Source of the DNA: Sympetrum striolatum
Lineage: Eukaryota > Arthropoda > Insecta > Odonata > Libellulidae
DNA length: 64,000 nucleotides
Assembly (NCBI GenBank): GCA_947579665.1
Contig: OX388350.1
Span: 27,809,393 to 27,873,392 of the forward strand
Direction of reading: 5' to 3'
Of the stretch, positions 1-13,118 are shown in pieces. Position 1 is the stretch's first letter; every line of letters starts with the position of its first letter. A program made the position numbers and the translations under genes. The notes under the pieces are model-generated. The model searched no databases. It was given only the letters and a program-made list of their open reading frames with translations, and had not been told where the DNA came from.

Positions 1-959
1 TACAGAAAGGAAAAAAACGCGTTCCCATTAGCTGCTGTTGTGCTTAATGTAGGATGTTTTAAAAACAGACGCCAAAAATACGAAACCAATGGCAGTCACC
101 ACGATATAAAATAATAATATGAGTTATATAAGCATAATATATGTATTTGTTCAATACATTTTTGTCTAATAAAGGTTAGTCAAATTTTGTTTTATTTTCT
201 TTGATATTATGAAACACCAGGTTATAGGCCACCTTACGTTTAGTGATTTATTAGTATCCAAAATCATCGTTTGTTTTCCAGTTTTAGTTAACACTTCCTT
301 TCTATATGGCTCTATAATTACTTTCTATATGTAATTCTTGACTCAATAAATAACTTTATATCAAACACGTGCCATGGTGATAGATCACCATTCGATTGCT
401 ATCATAGTCCTTAATAAAATTGTGAAAGATCTAAATGAAATGTTAAACCTGATAAGGTAAAATTCTTTCCTCACTTCACATTTCGGTTAACGTGCTCCTT
501 CGTTAATTTTTGTGAGCCAAAAGTTAGGAAAACTTGAAGCCCCACTTGCGGGAGAAACGCACGAGAGGAAAAATCTGGAAAAACTTCGTTTCTCCCGCTA
601 CTGGTTCCTTTTCCATCCACTTTCTCCCGATGAACTCGCGTGTAAATTTCTCAGCTAACAGCTACCGATCCATTTTAATTAAGCAGGTTGTTGAGGGGAA
701 GGCGACTCTCCACTTACGGAAGTTATGCGCTAGCACGTGTTCCCAAAGAAAGCATACTCAATCATTTTGCCTTTATCAATGGCATTCGAGATTGGGGAGC
801 CCGGGAAGGTGTCTTCCAACTACGACTATTCTGTTCCAATTTGAGGTTACATTGATTCCGTAAATCCTGAATAGTATGGGGAAAGTAAAGCTATTGCTCG
901 ATGGCAATATAGCTGAGATGGGTAACAAATCAATGCTGCAGAAGGGTAAGGTCTATTTA
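1..959. other. AT-rich DNA, no gene recognised
   Basis: AT-rich sequence without a recognisable gene, RNA or named repeat. A 109-codon frame at 534-863 on the plus strand has no recognisable domain and no coding bias that I can see; I treat it as chance. Confidence 0.5.
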
Positions 960-1039
960 CGTCTGTAAAGTAATGAGCCATTCCAGCCATTCCGGCTTAA
1001 AGCCGGCTGGAACCTCATCCCTCTTGCATTTGCTACCAA

Positions 1040-1125
1040 AAGCTAATAGGAGGGAATGAGGCTTACTAAGCAGAATGAGGAGTGAGGTAGTCTTACCTTG
1101 CTTTCGTCATTGAGCCAGAATGCTA
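1040..1125 (-). repeat. Repeat family B fragment (antisense copy)
   Basis: On the minus strand this reads as the core of family B: a GGCTCA(G/A)TGA block, then a CTCACTCCTCAT block, then AGTAAGCCTCATTCCCTC. The same order of blocks recurs near 9.2, 10.1, 27.1, 33.4, 43.8 and 48.9 kb. Just beyond it, 981-1012 can form a hairpin (8-bp outer stem TTCCAGCC/GGCTGGAA with a nested GC-rich stem). This is the only clear copy in minus orientation. No coding capacity is seen. Confidence 0.6.
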
Positions 1126-1719
1126 TAAGTGGAAAATGTCAACGTAAGTAAAGCACAATAAAATCAATCAAAGAAGCTTTAACTTTGTGGAACTCCATCC
1201 TAGTAAACAAGTGGAAATTTTTGCACAGTAATTCCCACCCATTTACTAAAGCACAATGACTCTACCAGTAACAATTTTCTTAGCATTCTATAAAGAGAGA
1301 TCTTATTTAGTGTCACTATTTAGTGTATTCATACCTCAGTAGCTTTCGTGTCATCACAACCGCTAAGAAGATTTTGTCAAAAGTAAAGGATAGATACATT
1401 TTCTTTATCCTGAACTAAAAGAAAAATAATTCATTAGCCAAGATATGGTAGCAGGAATCGAACAAGTTATCAGTAGATTGAACTTATTTACAGAGTATAA
1501 CAAATAAAAACAATGATTTGATTCTGATGATGTTAAGTTTGTGTAATGAGCTTTTCCTCTTAATTATTATTAAAATAAACGTAAATTCCTGAATTCCATC
1601 TTCTAATCTCTGTCGTTGTAAGTTTCCTGTAATCTTTCGAATTTCAAAATTCAGGAATGAAATAAATTTTGACCTATAATAATTATACTATGTTACTCTA
1701 GCTTCTTGTAAAAGTACTC
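1126..1719. other. AT-rich DNA, no gene recognised
   Basis: Nothing named. At 1441-1480 a minus-strand stretch resembles a tRNA B box (GTTCGATTCC), but no matching A box is seen, so I do not call a SINE. Confidence 0.45.
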
Positions 1720-2035
1720 ATTCATTCGGACAATGTGTATATTTATAGTTTTTATATCTCTATCATTTTTGCCACAATATCTTGAAGAGATGAATATTTT
1801 TCATTCGTTTGTTGACTCAGAATAGAGTAAAACGTAAACTTCATTAACAGTCTTAGAATCAGCTCTGTTGCTGATTGATAGAAGTCGTTCATATTGAATG
1901 CTACGAAAAGGGTTACTCATTCGTGCCGATCTCATGTGGACTTTTCCCGGTAGCATTTCTCATTGCATTCTTGATCAGCGACGTAGGATAGCAATAACTA
2001 TCTCACTCCTGACCTTTCGTTTCAAGCCTCAATTC
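1720..2035 (+). repeat. Diverged copy of repeat family B
   Basis: The order of blocks resembles the better copies at 8985 and 33120: a CATTCGTTTG-like start, AGTCTT, a TTGAATGCTA block, GTTACTCAT, a GCATTCTTG block and finally CTATCTCACTCCTGAC. Identity is low, so the ends are uncertain. No coding potential is evident. Confidence 0.4.
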
Positions 2036-2379
2036 CTCTTCAAGGATTTTAGTAATTGGCGCTGGAAATTATGAGGATACCCCCAGCTTTGGGGGTTATA
2101 ACCTCACAGACAGAAGTGTTTGATAAAAGTGTGATGAAATGCTACATTTTTTATTAAACGTGCTTTGATTTTCACCAATTGAAAGCTGTATAAAGTGACG
2201 AGGAAATATTTCGGCTCCAACATTTTATTGCCCGTATCATTTGTAGTAAAAACAAGTAAATATATTTCAGAAGGAAAATTACTTGGGAATTCGCATTTTA
2301 TGTGATGTCTCGAATACCCTACTGAGTACATGTCAGGTAGCAGATGTGACGCACATGACTTCGCAAGACTACAAGTAAG

Positions 2380-2960
2380 ATGAGGGCCGTAGTGGGTACT
2401 TCAGGACTCAAAGACAATCCGCCCTTTGAGGATAATCTCCCGAGGCAAAAGAATGCCCCGATCCGCGGAAATCCCTCGGTGAGAAATGGCCCGAGGAGGC
2501 CCCAAGTTGGCAAATTGGCCAGGTGCGGGAAGAGAGGGGCCCGGGAAGTGGGCGTCTCACGGAGAGTGCAATTACCGCCGCCCATCGACCAACGGCTGGA
2601 AAGTCGACCGCGGTTCCAAAAAAGAAATCCCGGATCCTCCCACCGCCTACACATCAGCCATTCTTGTTCGCTGCATCCCCGCAGAGGGAAGGGGACACTC
2701 CCGAGGGAGCGAATTCGATGGGTCCCGTCTCTCTCGGAGTGCCGGCCGGCGAGCCTACTTCCCTCCCTGACTCACCCCACATTCTTCCCGATCCCTTGTT
2801 CTTTTCTTCTCCCCATCCATCTTTCTCCTCTCCCATCTTCCGACCCGTCAACCCCCCCGACCCGGCTCTATTCTCCGAAAGAACGTTGAGGCTGTTCGAA
2901 GAGTCTATGTGGAGAGCCAATGGGAGTCGATATATTAAGCTGGAAGAGGCCTTTTTCCGG
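2380..2960. promoter_or_regulatory. CpG-rich island
   Basis: About 580 bp of GC- and CpG-rich DNA between AT-rich flanks. Overlapping frames on both strands are a by-product of base composition: they are rich in P, R, G and S and have no domain. The island could be a promoter or enhancer. I see no convincing TATA or initiator and no confident start codon context, so strand is left open. Confidence 0.4.
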
Positions 2961-3250
2961 GAAATCGAATTTGAAGGATAAATGCGCGCCTCGCAGCCCT
3001 TATTTCGTCTCCCTGACGTTTATTGCGAGATCCGAGATGCTGTGAGATCGCGTGGAGGATTACGGTTGTGGGTTATTCGCAGGGCTGAAATACTGCATCT
3101 CTGCTATTTAGAGTTTCGAGAGGGGAAAAGGCGCAAGATGCCAAGATATTTCGGAAATGGGATTGTGAGGATTATAACTTGTCATCACGCTCGGATGAGT
3201 ATATAATGACTCTGATATGTTCAGGCTCAACTTCGTGGAAGGGAGCCATA

Positions 3251-3418
3251 ATAAATGAAACCTTAAACACTTAATAACTTCCACAGATATATTTTTAAGG
3301 CGACTAGCTTCGGCAATGAATTGACATCTTCAGGCATGACTAAGTGAATTCATTGCCGAAACTAGACGCCTTAAAAATATATCTGTGGAAGTTATTAAGT
3401 GTTTATTGTTTCATTTAT
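3251..3418. mobile_element. 168-bp foldback (inverted-repeat) element
   Basis: Two arms of about 74 bp are near-perfect inverted copies around a short spacer near 3325-3345. Outer ends read ATAAATGAAAC (3251) and GTTTCATTTAT (3418). The arms contain GAAAC, a GTCGCC/GACGCC block and TCTGTGGAAG, which recall the tail of the hammerhead-like family at 19.7, 34.0 and 43.0 kb. AT-rich flanks make a target duplication hard to define. It could be a MITE, or inverted copies of a retroelement tail; I favour the second. Confidence 0.7.
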
Positions 3419-6400
3419 ATAATGATATCTCGACTAACGAAGGTAATTCGTACCAGAATAATACATTAAGACCCAAACGCGTGTTAGACAAATGCCATTT
3501 CCTGCCAGTTATAAAATTCTAAATGCACAAGAAAACTAACTATAACTACAACTTCGTTTCACTTGTTAGATACTCTGGGCATCAAACGCTTTGTTTGGGT
3601 CTTTTATAAACTTGTCTGTCTATTAGTAATTAAACTAAACTAGTGTAATTTTCTCTTGTTTTTTCTTCATCATTCGTTCCCAAATCCATACAGTCATCCA
3701 ATTAGGGTACCTTCGTTAGGCGAAAAAAATTTTAGCTAAGGAATCAATGGAGACCATAAGTAAGAAGAGATTAGTGCTCTGTGGGTAATTCAAGATTGAT
3801 GTAAATTTTATTACAATTTGATTTATCAAACTTGACAGATTTTCGATTAGTCCTATGGCAAAATATATTTTCAGTTAACTTGAAGTGAAGAATGAATCTA
3901 GGATACATGGATTCAATTTAAGTTGCATACTCGTATTCATTTGAGGCAAAGTAAATACATAATTTATTCCATTGATGTTTTAACGAGCATTGATTATGTA
4001 AAACATATGCTACTGTTATAGTGTTTGTTGTGAGAATTGTTAGGGAAGGAAACGTGTGTGATTTGGTTGAACAGTATCTCAGGGTATTCAGTATGCTTTT
4101 ACTGGTTTCTTGCATTGATTTTGAACATGGCACTCCTAGCTTTGGGAGATATTTCAGTTGGAAATACCGTTAAATTTGTGCAGGTGAATTATATTTTTTG
4201 CGTATATCTCATATTTTTCCGTGGACATAGGGTAAACACGGCAAACTTCGTTATTATAGAGAATTGGATAAACTTAAAATGTTTTCAGAAGAGGATACTA
4301 TGGATCTTTTTCTACAGAAAAAATTGCCTCCTATATTTATAAGATGTAATACAGTATTTAACGGAGTATCAACCAAGATAGATCAGATAAATTATAAATG
4401 AAAAAACAGCATAAGGCAGATTTTATGTCGAAATATGTCTGATTATTTAAAGGCTTTACTAAAAATCAGTGGAGTGAAACAATTTCAGGAACCGTTTCCA
4501 GATTTAGGTCCTACCATATTTCAACCTCCGGGGTCACATATGGGCAGATAAAGTTACTTCATGATATGAAAGATTCGCCCTGGGATATCTGGAAATATTT
4601 TCCGCCCCCAGGAGAGGGTGTGATACACACTCATGATTCCCTGCAATTCATCCGTATGATGGGTGCCACAGCGGGGGACTTCGAAAATGAAATTCCGGAC
4701 TCCCCCCAGGGACCTTAAACGAGAGTTTTCCATCATCCATTGTGAGGAAAATGTAATGTTTCCCCGTAGCTATGTTACGAATTCCATTCTAAGAGGCTAA
4801 TTTTATTATTCCCGTTGTGAATTGCCTTCGTCGAACTTAATCCCTTCATATCGCCAATCACCACACGAAGTACAAAGGTGCCAAACGGAAATCGAAAGTC
4901 TGCTGGTGACAGCAGAATTGTCACCATCTTAGATTTTCACATAAATGGTGTTAGTTGGTGCTGGGGTTCCAATTGCCCTATCTAAATTAAATCAGGGACA
5001 TGCAGGGGCGATATCTGAATACCTGTTTTGTAAATACACCTCAGAGTAAGAGTGAAAGATTCACTTTCCTTTTTCAAATATTCATCAGAAACTTAATTGA
5101 AAATTTTTTGAAAGAAAAATAATGAATGCGTATATCTAAAAGTCTTATCTTAATCAACAGAATGTACATTTACCTCTTTGGGATATGTATGTCAATCATA
5201 CACACAGCACAACAGTCTTCACAGCATTAAATATCATCTTTTATTTGGCCTACAAATTCGGTGACCAATGCCTTCTATTTATTTACGAAGTCATGGGTTA
5301 ACTGAGGAAATATTCTTACAAATATGAGCCCATGCTCTCAAAGGACCAGCGTCCCTCCGTTTTGGTCGTTACATAAGAATATGATGTCAGGGTCACATCT
5401 GGAACCCTTTATCCTTATCTTTCCCGAGTAAATAGTCAAAGATATCCGAAAACGTCGAGGGACCGTGCGTTGATAAGCTTCCGTTTCTAGCAGCGTTCTT
5501 GAGTTCGATTTGAAGTTTCCATTTACGGTATGAACTCATGATGATATAAAAGCATACTGTATTTATTTTCCGAGTGAAATAAATTTATTATTTTTATTGT
5601 AATCCAGGTAATCGTTTACCAATTTCAATAGTAGTTGATGATGAAAAAATTCAAGATGACTCTTAAATTTTTGTCGTATTATGCTCATTTAATAAATCTA
5701 TGCGACATCTCACTTTATATATATTTATTATATTTTCCTATAGAATGAAATTCGAGCGGTTTCATTATTACTGCTTTCTCTGGCAAAACATCGTAATTAA
5801 TGAATGTTTGTCCTTTAGAGATTGAATTTGTGCGGTTTTACGGTGACTCAGGGCTGAAAACTCATTAGCTGAAATTTAAAAAAAAACAATGAAAAAATCG
5901 CTGAGAGGAAGCTTGTCGAGTAGATATTTAGATGCAGGTTTCGAACTCACTTTTGAAGAGGCCGTTGATCCCAAAACCTTTTTTGAAGCGAAAATTAGAC
6001 GTTATCATAAAGATAAAAACTATTTGTTACTATTATAAGGAATTGAAACGATGGAAAAATCACCGTCCAATTGCTCAAAAGAAAACGGAATTTCATTCTG
6101 CATTATTTTCCTTTATTAGTTTAGGTTTTTTGAAAATAGTTTTGTCTTTTCATTCTTAACCATCATTCAGGCTGATGGATATATCGGTACAGTACTACGC
6201 CTTAAAAGTTATATTTTCCTTATTTATTTTGGTCAATGTATTGCATTTTATAAATCTAATTTCTGCTACAGTTTGATCGAACTTACGGAGAACTTTTACA
6301 GAAAAGTTGTGGAAGAGAAAAATCGAAGCAGTAAGAAACACGGATTGTTATTGTTGTGCAGTTTCTATAAATAACTTAACTTATTCCTGTTGGGCTGTTT

Positions 6401-6955
6401 ACTTGATATTCATTCATGTGAACACGAAACAATCTCTTCATTTTAAAGTGATAAATTATACTTATCTTAGTTCTTGCTGGTGGGTATTTGTGGTTTATGA
6501 AAACCATAAAGCTCTTACTCATTAAGCCATTTCTTTTCTTTATTTCCAGCCACTGAAATGGACTTTGTGCTCATCTTGCGGCATTTGTGCAGTTTAGTAC
6601 GTCCGAACCAACACCCTTCTCATCCTTGATTAGCGGGTCTTGCAGTATTCGGTAAGTGTCCTATAATTCCCTCAATCGTTTAAACTTTAATCGGATTTAA
6701 ACTGTCCTTAACTAGTCTATTTACCCTTGAAGTAATTGGAGCAATTATATAACTGAAAACGAGATTTTATTGAATTTCGTACCGGTTGGATGTTAACGCG
6801 TATTTTTACTTGCCGTCTTCTCTTCCCGTTCTGTGTATTTTTGAAGTAATATTCAGTTGTTTTCCTGTCACGTCTGCCTCGAAAATTTGCGCTTTCTTCT
6901 CTTTTACTGGATTGCAAACCGTTTCCTGTGCCCTAAGCACACTGCAGTCGGGTAG
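3419..6955. other. AT-rich DNA, no gene recognised
   Basis: A 3.5-kb AT-rich stretch. Frames of 60-101 codons occur on both strands but none shows a recognisable domain. No tRNA, satellite or long inverted repeat was noticed. Confidence 0.5.
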
Positions 6956-7295
6956 CAACTTGTGAAGGAAATGTTACCGCGGTGGGTCGTGGTGGAATCC
7001 GTAGGACGGTGGAAGGTGTCCCTCGGTGAGGACGAGGGACTCTCCAAGAAGGCTCGAGAGGTGAAAGGCCGGCGAAAAAGGCTCCGGGCGCACGTGCTCA
7101 TTATGCGTCCATTATCAGGTGGTCGAGCAGGACTTTCTCCGGACAACATTCGTCGGAACACGGCACCATTGTCTTCGTTTCCTCGATTGTAGAAGGCGTC
7201 GCTGCGAAGAAAGGCCGAGACGTACGAAGGACGATAATTACTCGCACGTCGACGCTCTCGCGCTAACCCATCAACGCGTTTGCATCAGCTACGAA
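6956..7295. promoter_or_regulatory. CpG-rich island
   Basis: About 340 bp of CpG-rich DNA between AT-rich flanks. Frames on both strands overlap here, as expected for GC-rich non-coding DNA. An E-box-like CACGTG lies at about 7091. No splice donor or start codon that I trust. Possible enhancer or promoter. Confidence 0.35.
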
Positions 7296-8984
7296 AGCTA
7301 GGAGTACAGTTCTGACGTCTTTGAATCCATTTGTTTCCTAAGAAAGGGATGTTGTTTGTGTTTTCCTAGGATAAGGTGGTAGATTGTCGCAATGGGAAGG
7401 TACTTATGATAGTGAGGTGTTCAAATAGGTCCATAACAGTCCGACTTAAACATGAAAGAGCTTAAGTTTATAATACGAGTTGGTAATGAAAACAACTGAT
7501 GTCATATTTATGAATATAATACATGTATAATATATAAGAATATTTGTTTAGAATATCTCTATCCAATGCAAGATGTTAGGATGCGAATATATTAATAATT
7601 AGCTTTAAAAAAACTTAGCTAACTCACTGCGATGTTGGCTTTATTCTATAATCCAGAACCGTATGCTACAAAGTTTCAAATCCTACATGACCTACTTAAT
7701 TAAAATGTATTATAATATTTAAATTGTTATAACAAAGACTTAAGGTAAACATAATGGGCAATCGATTTCAGAAGTACCCTTACAAAAGTTACTTACGAAG
7801 TTTAAAAATCCTTATTCTCAAAATGAAACAGCTATAATTAATACAATACATACTTTCATCTTTACTTTTTTTCAATCTTAGATTTTTTCATCGTTCCAAG
7901 ATATTAACTTGGATAGTAAATGCTTCCAGATGGCATGGGTTATGATTGTGAGGATGCCAGGAACCCCGACTCGTTTTCGTTTTTCCAGTTTCTCGTAATT
8001 GATTTCCCGATGTGAATTCAAAGACCTTTTGGTAATCTGCCATCAAACTCCTTCCTATCAAGCAGCAAATTAGATCCACCAACCTCTTAATTATCTCCAG
8101 ATAGAGGGTAATTTAGCCTCTTCTTCCATTTGTAGGATTGATTAGAGGTGAGAGATACCAAATCCTCGTTATCAAATCCACACGATGTCTTCTATTGTTC
8201 GGATTCATTATGAGGAAATTACATAGTGTATCTTTCGCAGCTATTTTCTTTCGTGTTGGCCATAACAACTATAGATATGGCCTACCCATCAAATGCCTTC
8301 CAAAATGTTACCGAAAGGGAGATAAATGAGATCCGTAGCAATTTAGATTATCATTTTTTATGACAGTTTTTGCGTGGTGGTAGAATTTTTGCAATCAGTA
8401 AATATTTCCTATTGTTATGCTTTCGGAGAGAACGAAATTAATGCCAGTGTCCGAACCCAACCCTGTGCCCAAGCCTTTCCGCTTGAACAGAAAGTATGTG
8501 AACGTAAAATGTAAATATACCTCTCGCATCTACTGTTTATTCTTCGGGCAACGGCTTACTATTTATCACATGTCACATAGGCAGCAAGAGGAAGGTGAGG
8601 AAATTCCAAAACAACATTCACTAGTTTTTCATATCACATTGAAGTTATTGCATCTTTTACCTCTCGCAAGAATCCGTTCAGATATCTGACTGTAAAATCA
8701 TATAATAAATACATCATTCAATAATAATACATACAATACTGACCATAAATAATAGGAGATATTATTGTTCTGAAATGGCTACATACTAGGTATCTCGGAA
8801 AATTATGGGATTAATAGAGCCTTATCTTGCTATAGTTTTGCTAATAACTTACTAACCATGACTTGCATACGTTCATAAACTTAAAATGTTATACTCCATA
8901 ATTTTATTATTCTTCAATGCGACCAGTTTTTATCTCAAAGCGTCGTCATCACCTTGTATGTATTTGTAATACTATTAGTGTCTG
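7296..8984. other. AT-rich DNA, no gene recognised
   Basis: No recognisable gene or repeat. Short frames (63-90 codons) near 7888-8689 match no family that I know. Confidence 0.5.
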
Positions 8985-9310
8985 GTTAAAGTCATTACTA
9001 TATGGATGGAATATTATTCATTTCTCGTTTGGTACAGTATAGAAGTAAATATATCTTTAATTTATTTTTGTGTAAGTCTTGATAATGTATAAGTTACCAA
9101 TATATGAAGAGTTAAGTAGTGACATCACATTGAATGCTATGCATAGTGTTATTTATGGGGTCATTGTGCCGTCCTTATCTTAACTTTTCGCTACTTATTC
9201 ATAAACTTACTGCATTCGGGCTCAGAGAGGAAAAGCAAGCCCAAAATACCTCACTCCTCATCTTGTATAGTAAGCCTCATTCCCTCATCCTCATTTTAGC
9301 AGCAAAGGGT
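8985..9310 (+). repeat. Repeat family B copy
   Basis: One of the two best copies. Shared landmarks with 33120-33460, in the same order: TTTGGTACAG(A/T)ATAGAAG, AGTCTTGAT, a TTATGG block, TCATTGTG or TCAATGTG, GCATTC, GGCTCAGAGAGGAAAAGC, then CCTCACTCCTCAT and AGTAAGCCTCATTCCCTC. The 82-codon frame at 9134-9382 is inside the repeat and is not a gene. Class is unknown: no terminal repeats and no RT motif are seen. Confidence 0.65.
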
Positions 9311-9529
9311 AGATCTAAACTTTTACAGACATTCACAACGCAGCTGTCTTCATTTAAAAAATACACAAAGAACTATGAATAACCATCCGTAGATAATAAA
9401 TACTTCTTGGTTATGGTCATTAAATGGTTATAATGCTTATTAAATAAGACATTCAACCAGATTCCGTGGACACGATGAGATACATCTTCATTTAAACAAG
9501 TTCGCCGCAAAATTCGTTACTTTTTCGGC

Positions 9530-10080
9530 GTCAGTACGCAATATCCCATCCCCGTGATGGTACTTTCGAGGCCAAATTGCGTACCAAATGCGGAATCGCT
9601 TACGAGTCCGTTTGGGTTAAAGAGGGGACAATGCACCCCATTTACAATTGAAGTGCGTGCGAAGAGGGCACGAAATTTATCAAGTGACGATCGATCCGAA
9701 CTTCGCCGCGATCCATCTCCGCCAGACCTTCCTCCCCCCGCTCGTCGACCCGCATTCCTGCTGACAGGTAGCCGAGCCCCGCCAACGCAACCTCCTCCAC
9801 GCAATTTTCCGCAGCCCTCCGTATGGTAATCGCATCGGCAAACGGAGGATTTTTGCGTGCCGTTTGCATCCCGTGGCCTCCAATCTCCTCCACGGATAAT
9901 TGGATCGCCGGTTAATCATTCATCGTTCTCGGCCGCCGGAATTCGGCTTCAAATGTTCCGAAGAGATGCTACCATCGAGGAAAGAGGCTTGAGGACTCGG
10001 GGTTTGCCGGCCGATGGGGAACTTCGCTCTCGTATACATGGTCCGCTCATAGCGTGTTGGTTTTATGAGGAAAGCGAGAT
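9530..10080. promoter_or_regulatory. CpG-rich island
   Basis: About 550 bp of CpG-rich DNA. Six frames on both strands overlap and none has a recognisable domain, so I read the block as non-coding. It runs directly into a family B fragment and a SINE, so its 3' edge is sharp. Confidence 0.4.
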
Positions 10081-10125
10081 ATGACTACCTCACTCCCCAT
10101 CTTCTCTAGTAAGTCTCATTCTCGT
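10060..10125 (+). repeat. Repeat family B core, short copy
   Basis: Contains ATGAGGAAAGC, CTACCTCACTCCCCAT and AGTAAGTCTCATTC in the family B order. It abuts the tRNA-like head of the SINE that follows, so the two may form a composite unit. Confidence 0.55.
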
Positions 10126-10335
10126 CTACAACGGGCATAGCCATGTGAGAAGCGCCTTCGGATTTGGTGAAAGATGTCCCGGGTTCGATTCCTGGTGGGA
10201 GCACATGTTCGAAATGACCTATGCTGTCGAAGCACTATTAATCATAATGCCACCACTACTCCCTTCTACAAGGTCTTGGTACATTTACGTGCAAGAAGCC
10301 AGTAGGATATGGCAGAGGGTGTAGAAACACTTATA
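10126..10335 (+). mobile_element. tRNA-derived SINE
   Basis: The head is tRNA-like: an A-box-like TAGCCATGTGAG at about 10138 and a perfect B box, GGTTCGATTCC, at 10182-10192, the right distance apart for a pol III promoter. It lacks a matching acceptor stem, so it is not a working tRNA gene. The unrelated body runs to about 10335 and includes ATATGGCAGAGGGTGT, which resembles repeat family C (42.2 and 49.1 kb). SINEs of this class are transcribed by pol III and moved by a LINE reverse transcriptase. Confidence 0.6.
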
Positions 10336-10789
10336 TCCCTATAACTAATTGCTAATGTTGTTAAAATTAATGTGGTCAACCTAACTTGGTGGAATTTTGA
10401 AAAAACCATCTTAAAAGAAAAATAATTGATAGCTTTCTCAATATATATTTTTGATGATACGTTTCTGAATATATATTTCCTAATGATGTCAACATGTTGG
10501 CGAAACTGGTCGACGGAAATATTAATTGTGGAAGCTAAAGAGTTTTTTTTTAATATAGTAGCTAATTCTGTTGTTGATAGTTAATGTTTGGGAGATGAGG
10601 TTATAACTGGCATTCGAGCCTAATACTATAACACTATATATAATATTATAATTACAATAAAGGCGAACAGTGACGGTTTGGATTAATGCTATCACATCTC
10701 GAATACTTATCATTCGTCTTATGGTACCTACAAAACAGAGAAAATATATATTTTATTTACTTTAAAATCCAGTGCAGTATAATATAAAG

Positions 10790-11095
10790 TTATAGCATTG
10801 ATTTGGTCACTACATTTTGAATACCTAGAAGTGTTACTCATAGGGTCATTATGCTGTACTTACGTGTACCACTTAAAACTTTCTGGCTCAGGAGTTAAAT
10901 AATATGAAAGACACTAAGGTATGAATGATACTTAGTTGCAGCATTCATTTCGGTTTATACATTTAGAATACTTAAAAGTGAGTATTCATAGAGCGATTAG
11001 GCATCACGTGGACTTCAACCGCTTGTAACATGGCTCTGTAAGTAAAGTGAGGGCATACTGCCTAACTCCTCATTTCTCCCAATCCCCAAGCTGAA
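10790..11095 (+). repeat. Diverged copies of repeat family B, possibly two in tandem
   Basis: Two similar segments follow each other: both have a CATTT..GAATAC(C/T)TA.AAGTG block, then an (A/T)CTCATAG or TTCATAG block and a GTCATTATG or GATTAGGCATC block. The second ends in CTAACTCCTCATTTCTCCC, the family B core. Divergence is high. Confidence 0.4.
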
Positions 11096-12555
11096 GCTGA
11101 AGCTTTTTTGCAGTTAATCGCGGAGATGGTTAGGTTTAAAATGCGGCCTTCTTGCTGAAAACTGTACAGAAAAAAATTAAGCCTGCTTTTCAAAGGCGTC
11201 AAAATTAAAAGAAAGAGCCTTTGTTTAAGCGTGCTGTGAATTAGCGTCATTCACACTATTACAGATCTACATAATTTGCTTATTTTTCATGGTGTGAGTT
11301 CTATTTTTTATGCCTGGACGTGTAAAAAACAGAGGATGCCATCCATACCTACTCACATGCAGGCTCTTCCGCCAAACCGGTTAATTACAGGCTTGCGTGT
11401 GGATAAACCAAGAGTTAATTGCGTACCACCCTATAATTAGTGCTTTCGTTGGTAGTCCGAAGAATATTTGCCGGCCTAATAGGTAGAATAAGTCATATTT
11501 ATTACACGATGAAATGATCTACGTCATACCCTGAAATACAGCTCTAAGGTGCTGGCAGGTGTGCATTATACATAGAAATGGAAGTGTTAATTGGTCTAAT
11601 TCAGCCTCTTTACGTTGGAAAAAGGATCCAATAACGTATTGCAGGGGTCAATGACATTTTCTCGTATGAAGTTTTTCTTACTGGGTGATAAATCTTGCAA
11701 TAATGGAATATTACACAAAAGTCAACTAGATTTGTAATAGTCTGCAACTTTCTATGAGAGTGATAACAGTTGAAATTGATTAAATTTCAGGTTTGTTACT
11801 ATGTAGGACCAAAATATATGTGATCATCAGCTCGTAATTGGCGATACTAATACAGCATGTACTAAAATAGTACTGAACTCTTTTTTTATTCGACTTCAGC
11901 AGAGAAAGTTTAAAGGAAATCGTAGTTTATAATCCTACATAGTATATAAACTTAATAATTGACAATTTTTCTTGAATATCCTAGTCATCTACCTCATCAT
12001 CTCGCAATATTTAGTAATTGACATAGAATTTCAGAGGAATATGATTTTTTTTAATTAAACAAGATTCTATACGTAATGCTATGCTACTGCTTCAATTTCA
12101 TAGCATTTGAGTAGAATTACCTATTGAATTATACTATATCCCCTCTTACAATTTGTTTAAGGGAAGAATGTGAAAAGTTTTAACGACATGAAGCGTTCAT
12201 GTACAGTTTTGTACAGTACTATATGTCATGATTTTTCTATTCTGTGAACTTGGCTACGAAACCGTCTAATTTGTTAATAAATTAAATAACTTAGTAATTT
12301 CTGCAGTAATAATATATTTATAATATTCCTGTGGAAAATACTAAGTTCTTTTATTTCTTAATTGTGGCACCATTCATCAAAGTCAAGTTTGAACAAGTTT
12401 GTTTTATTTATGACGAATTAGGAATTAAAATTTTTCCTTGCAAAAACGGGGTTGATATCTTCCAAAATCATTTGATTTAGATATAGAAATCTACAGTCCA
12501 CAGAATTTCAAATAATACTACATTAGTTAAGCACCACATTGATGTGTACAAAATG
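11096..12555. other. AT-rich DNA, no gene recognised
   Basis: No gene, RNA or clear repeat. 11330-11480 is somewhat more GC-rich than its surroundings but shows no motif that I can name. Confidence 0.5.
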
Positions 12556-12559
12556 CTAT

Positions 12560-13080
12560 TTGGTTTCGTGAGCTCCGCTACGCAACGTTTGACGAGCCCG
12601 TTCCCTCGTTCAGCTAAATCCCGCCAGCAATTCCGGCGTTGCCCGAGAGGCACGGCAACATCCTACACGCTCTCTACCTCCTGCCTCCTCATCACTGCCT
12701 GCTCACTTCTATGCGCATAACGACCTGCTCTCCCTTCCGCTCTCCTCCGAGTACATTAAAAAAGCGCTGAGAGAACCATTCCGTAGTCATTGGAGTTCGC
12801 AAACATCGCTCCCTTTAAAAAAAAAGGAAGCGCTTTGCTTCGTCACGGTCTCGGAGTTTATCTCGTGGGCGACGGCAGCGCCACCAGAAGATGAAGTTTT
12901 TCTCCTCGTTCTGATTGGTTTCCGAGAGAGCGTGACGCGATGACGCGAACCCCCGCCATTCACGCCGCCACTCCGTGATTTAGGTGCCCACGTCATTGGC
13001 GCCGCAGTTCGTGACGGGTGGTTAATAAGCTGACTTGAATTGTACGAGCATGTTTTCCCACCACAGCCGAGTCTAGATTC
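12560..13080. promoter_or_regulatory. CpG island with promoter-type motifs
   Basis: CpG-rich block with an inverted CCAAT box (ATTGG, 12914-12918), a doubled TGACGCG motif (12933-12947, CRE/ATF-like half-sites) and CGTCATTGG (12991-12999), which joins a CRE half-site to another inverted CCAAT. Such clusters are common in TATA-less promoters. No coding exon can be tied to it; the 107-codon minus-strand frame at 12787-13110 has no known domain. Confidence 0.5.
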
Positions 13081-13118
13081 TGCACTTTGCCGATTCCTTG
13101 CTGTGAACAAGGATACAT

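Noticed and set aside
1441..1480. SINE on the minus strand because of a GTTCGATTCC string
   Set aside because: No A box at the right distance and no body or tail was recognised.
10126..10335. A functional tRNA gene at 10.1 kb
   Set aside because: A- and B-box-like motifs are present, but the acceptor stem does not pair and no oligo-T stop follows closely, so a SINE fits better.
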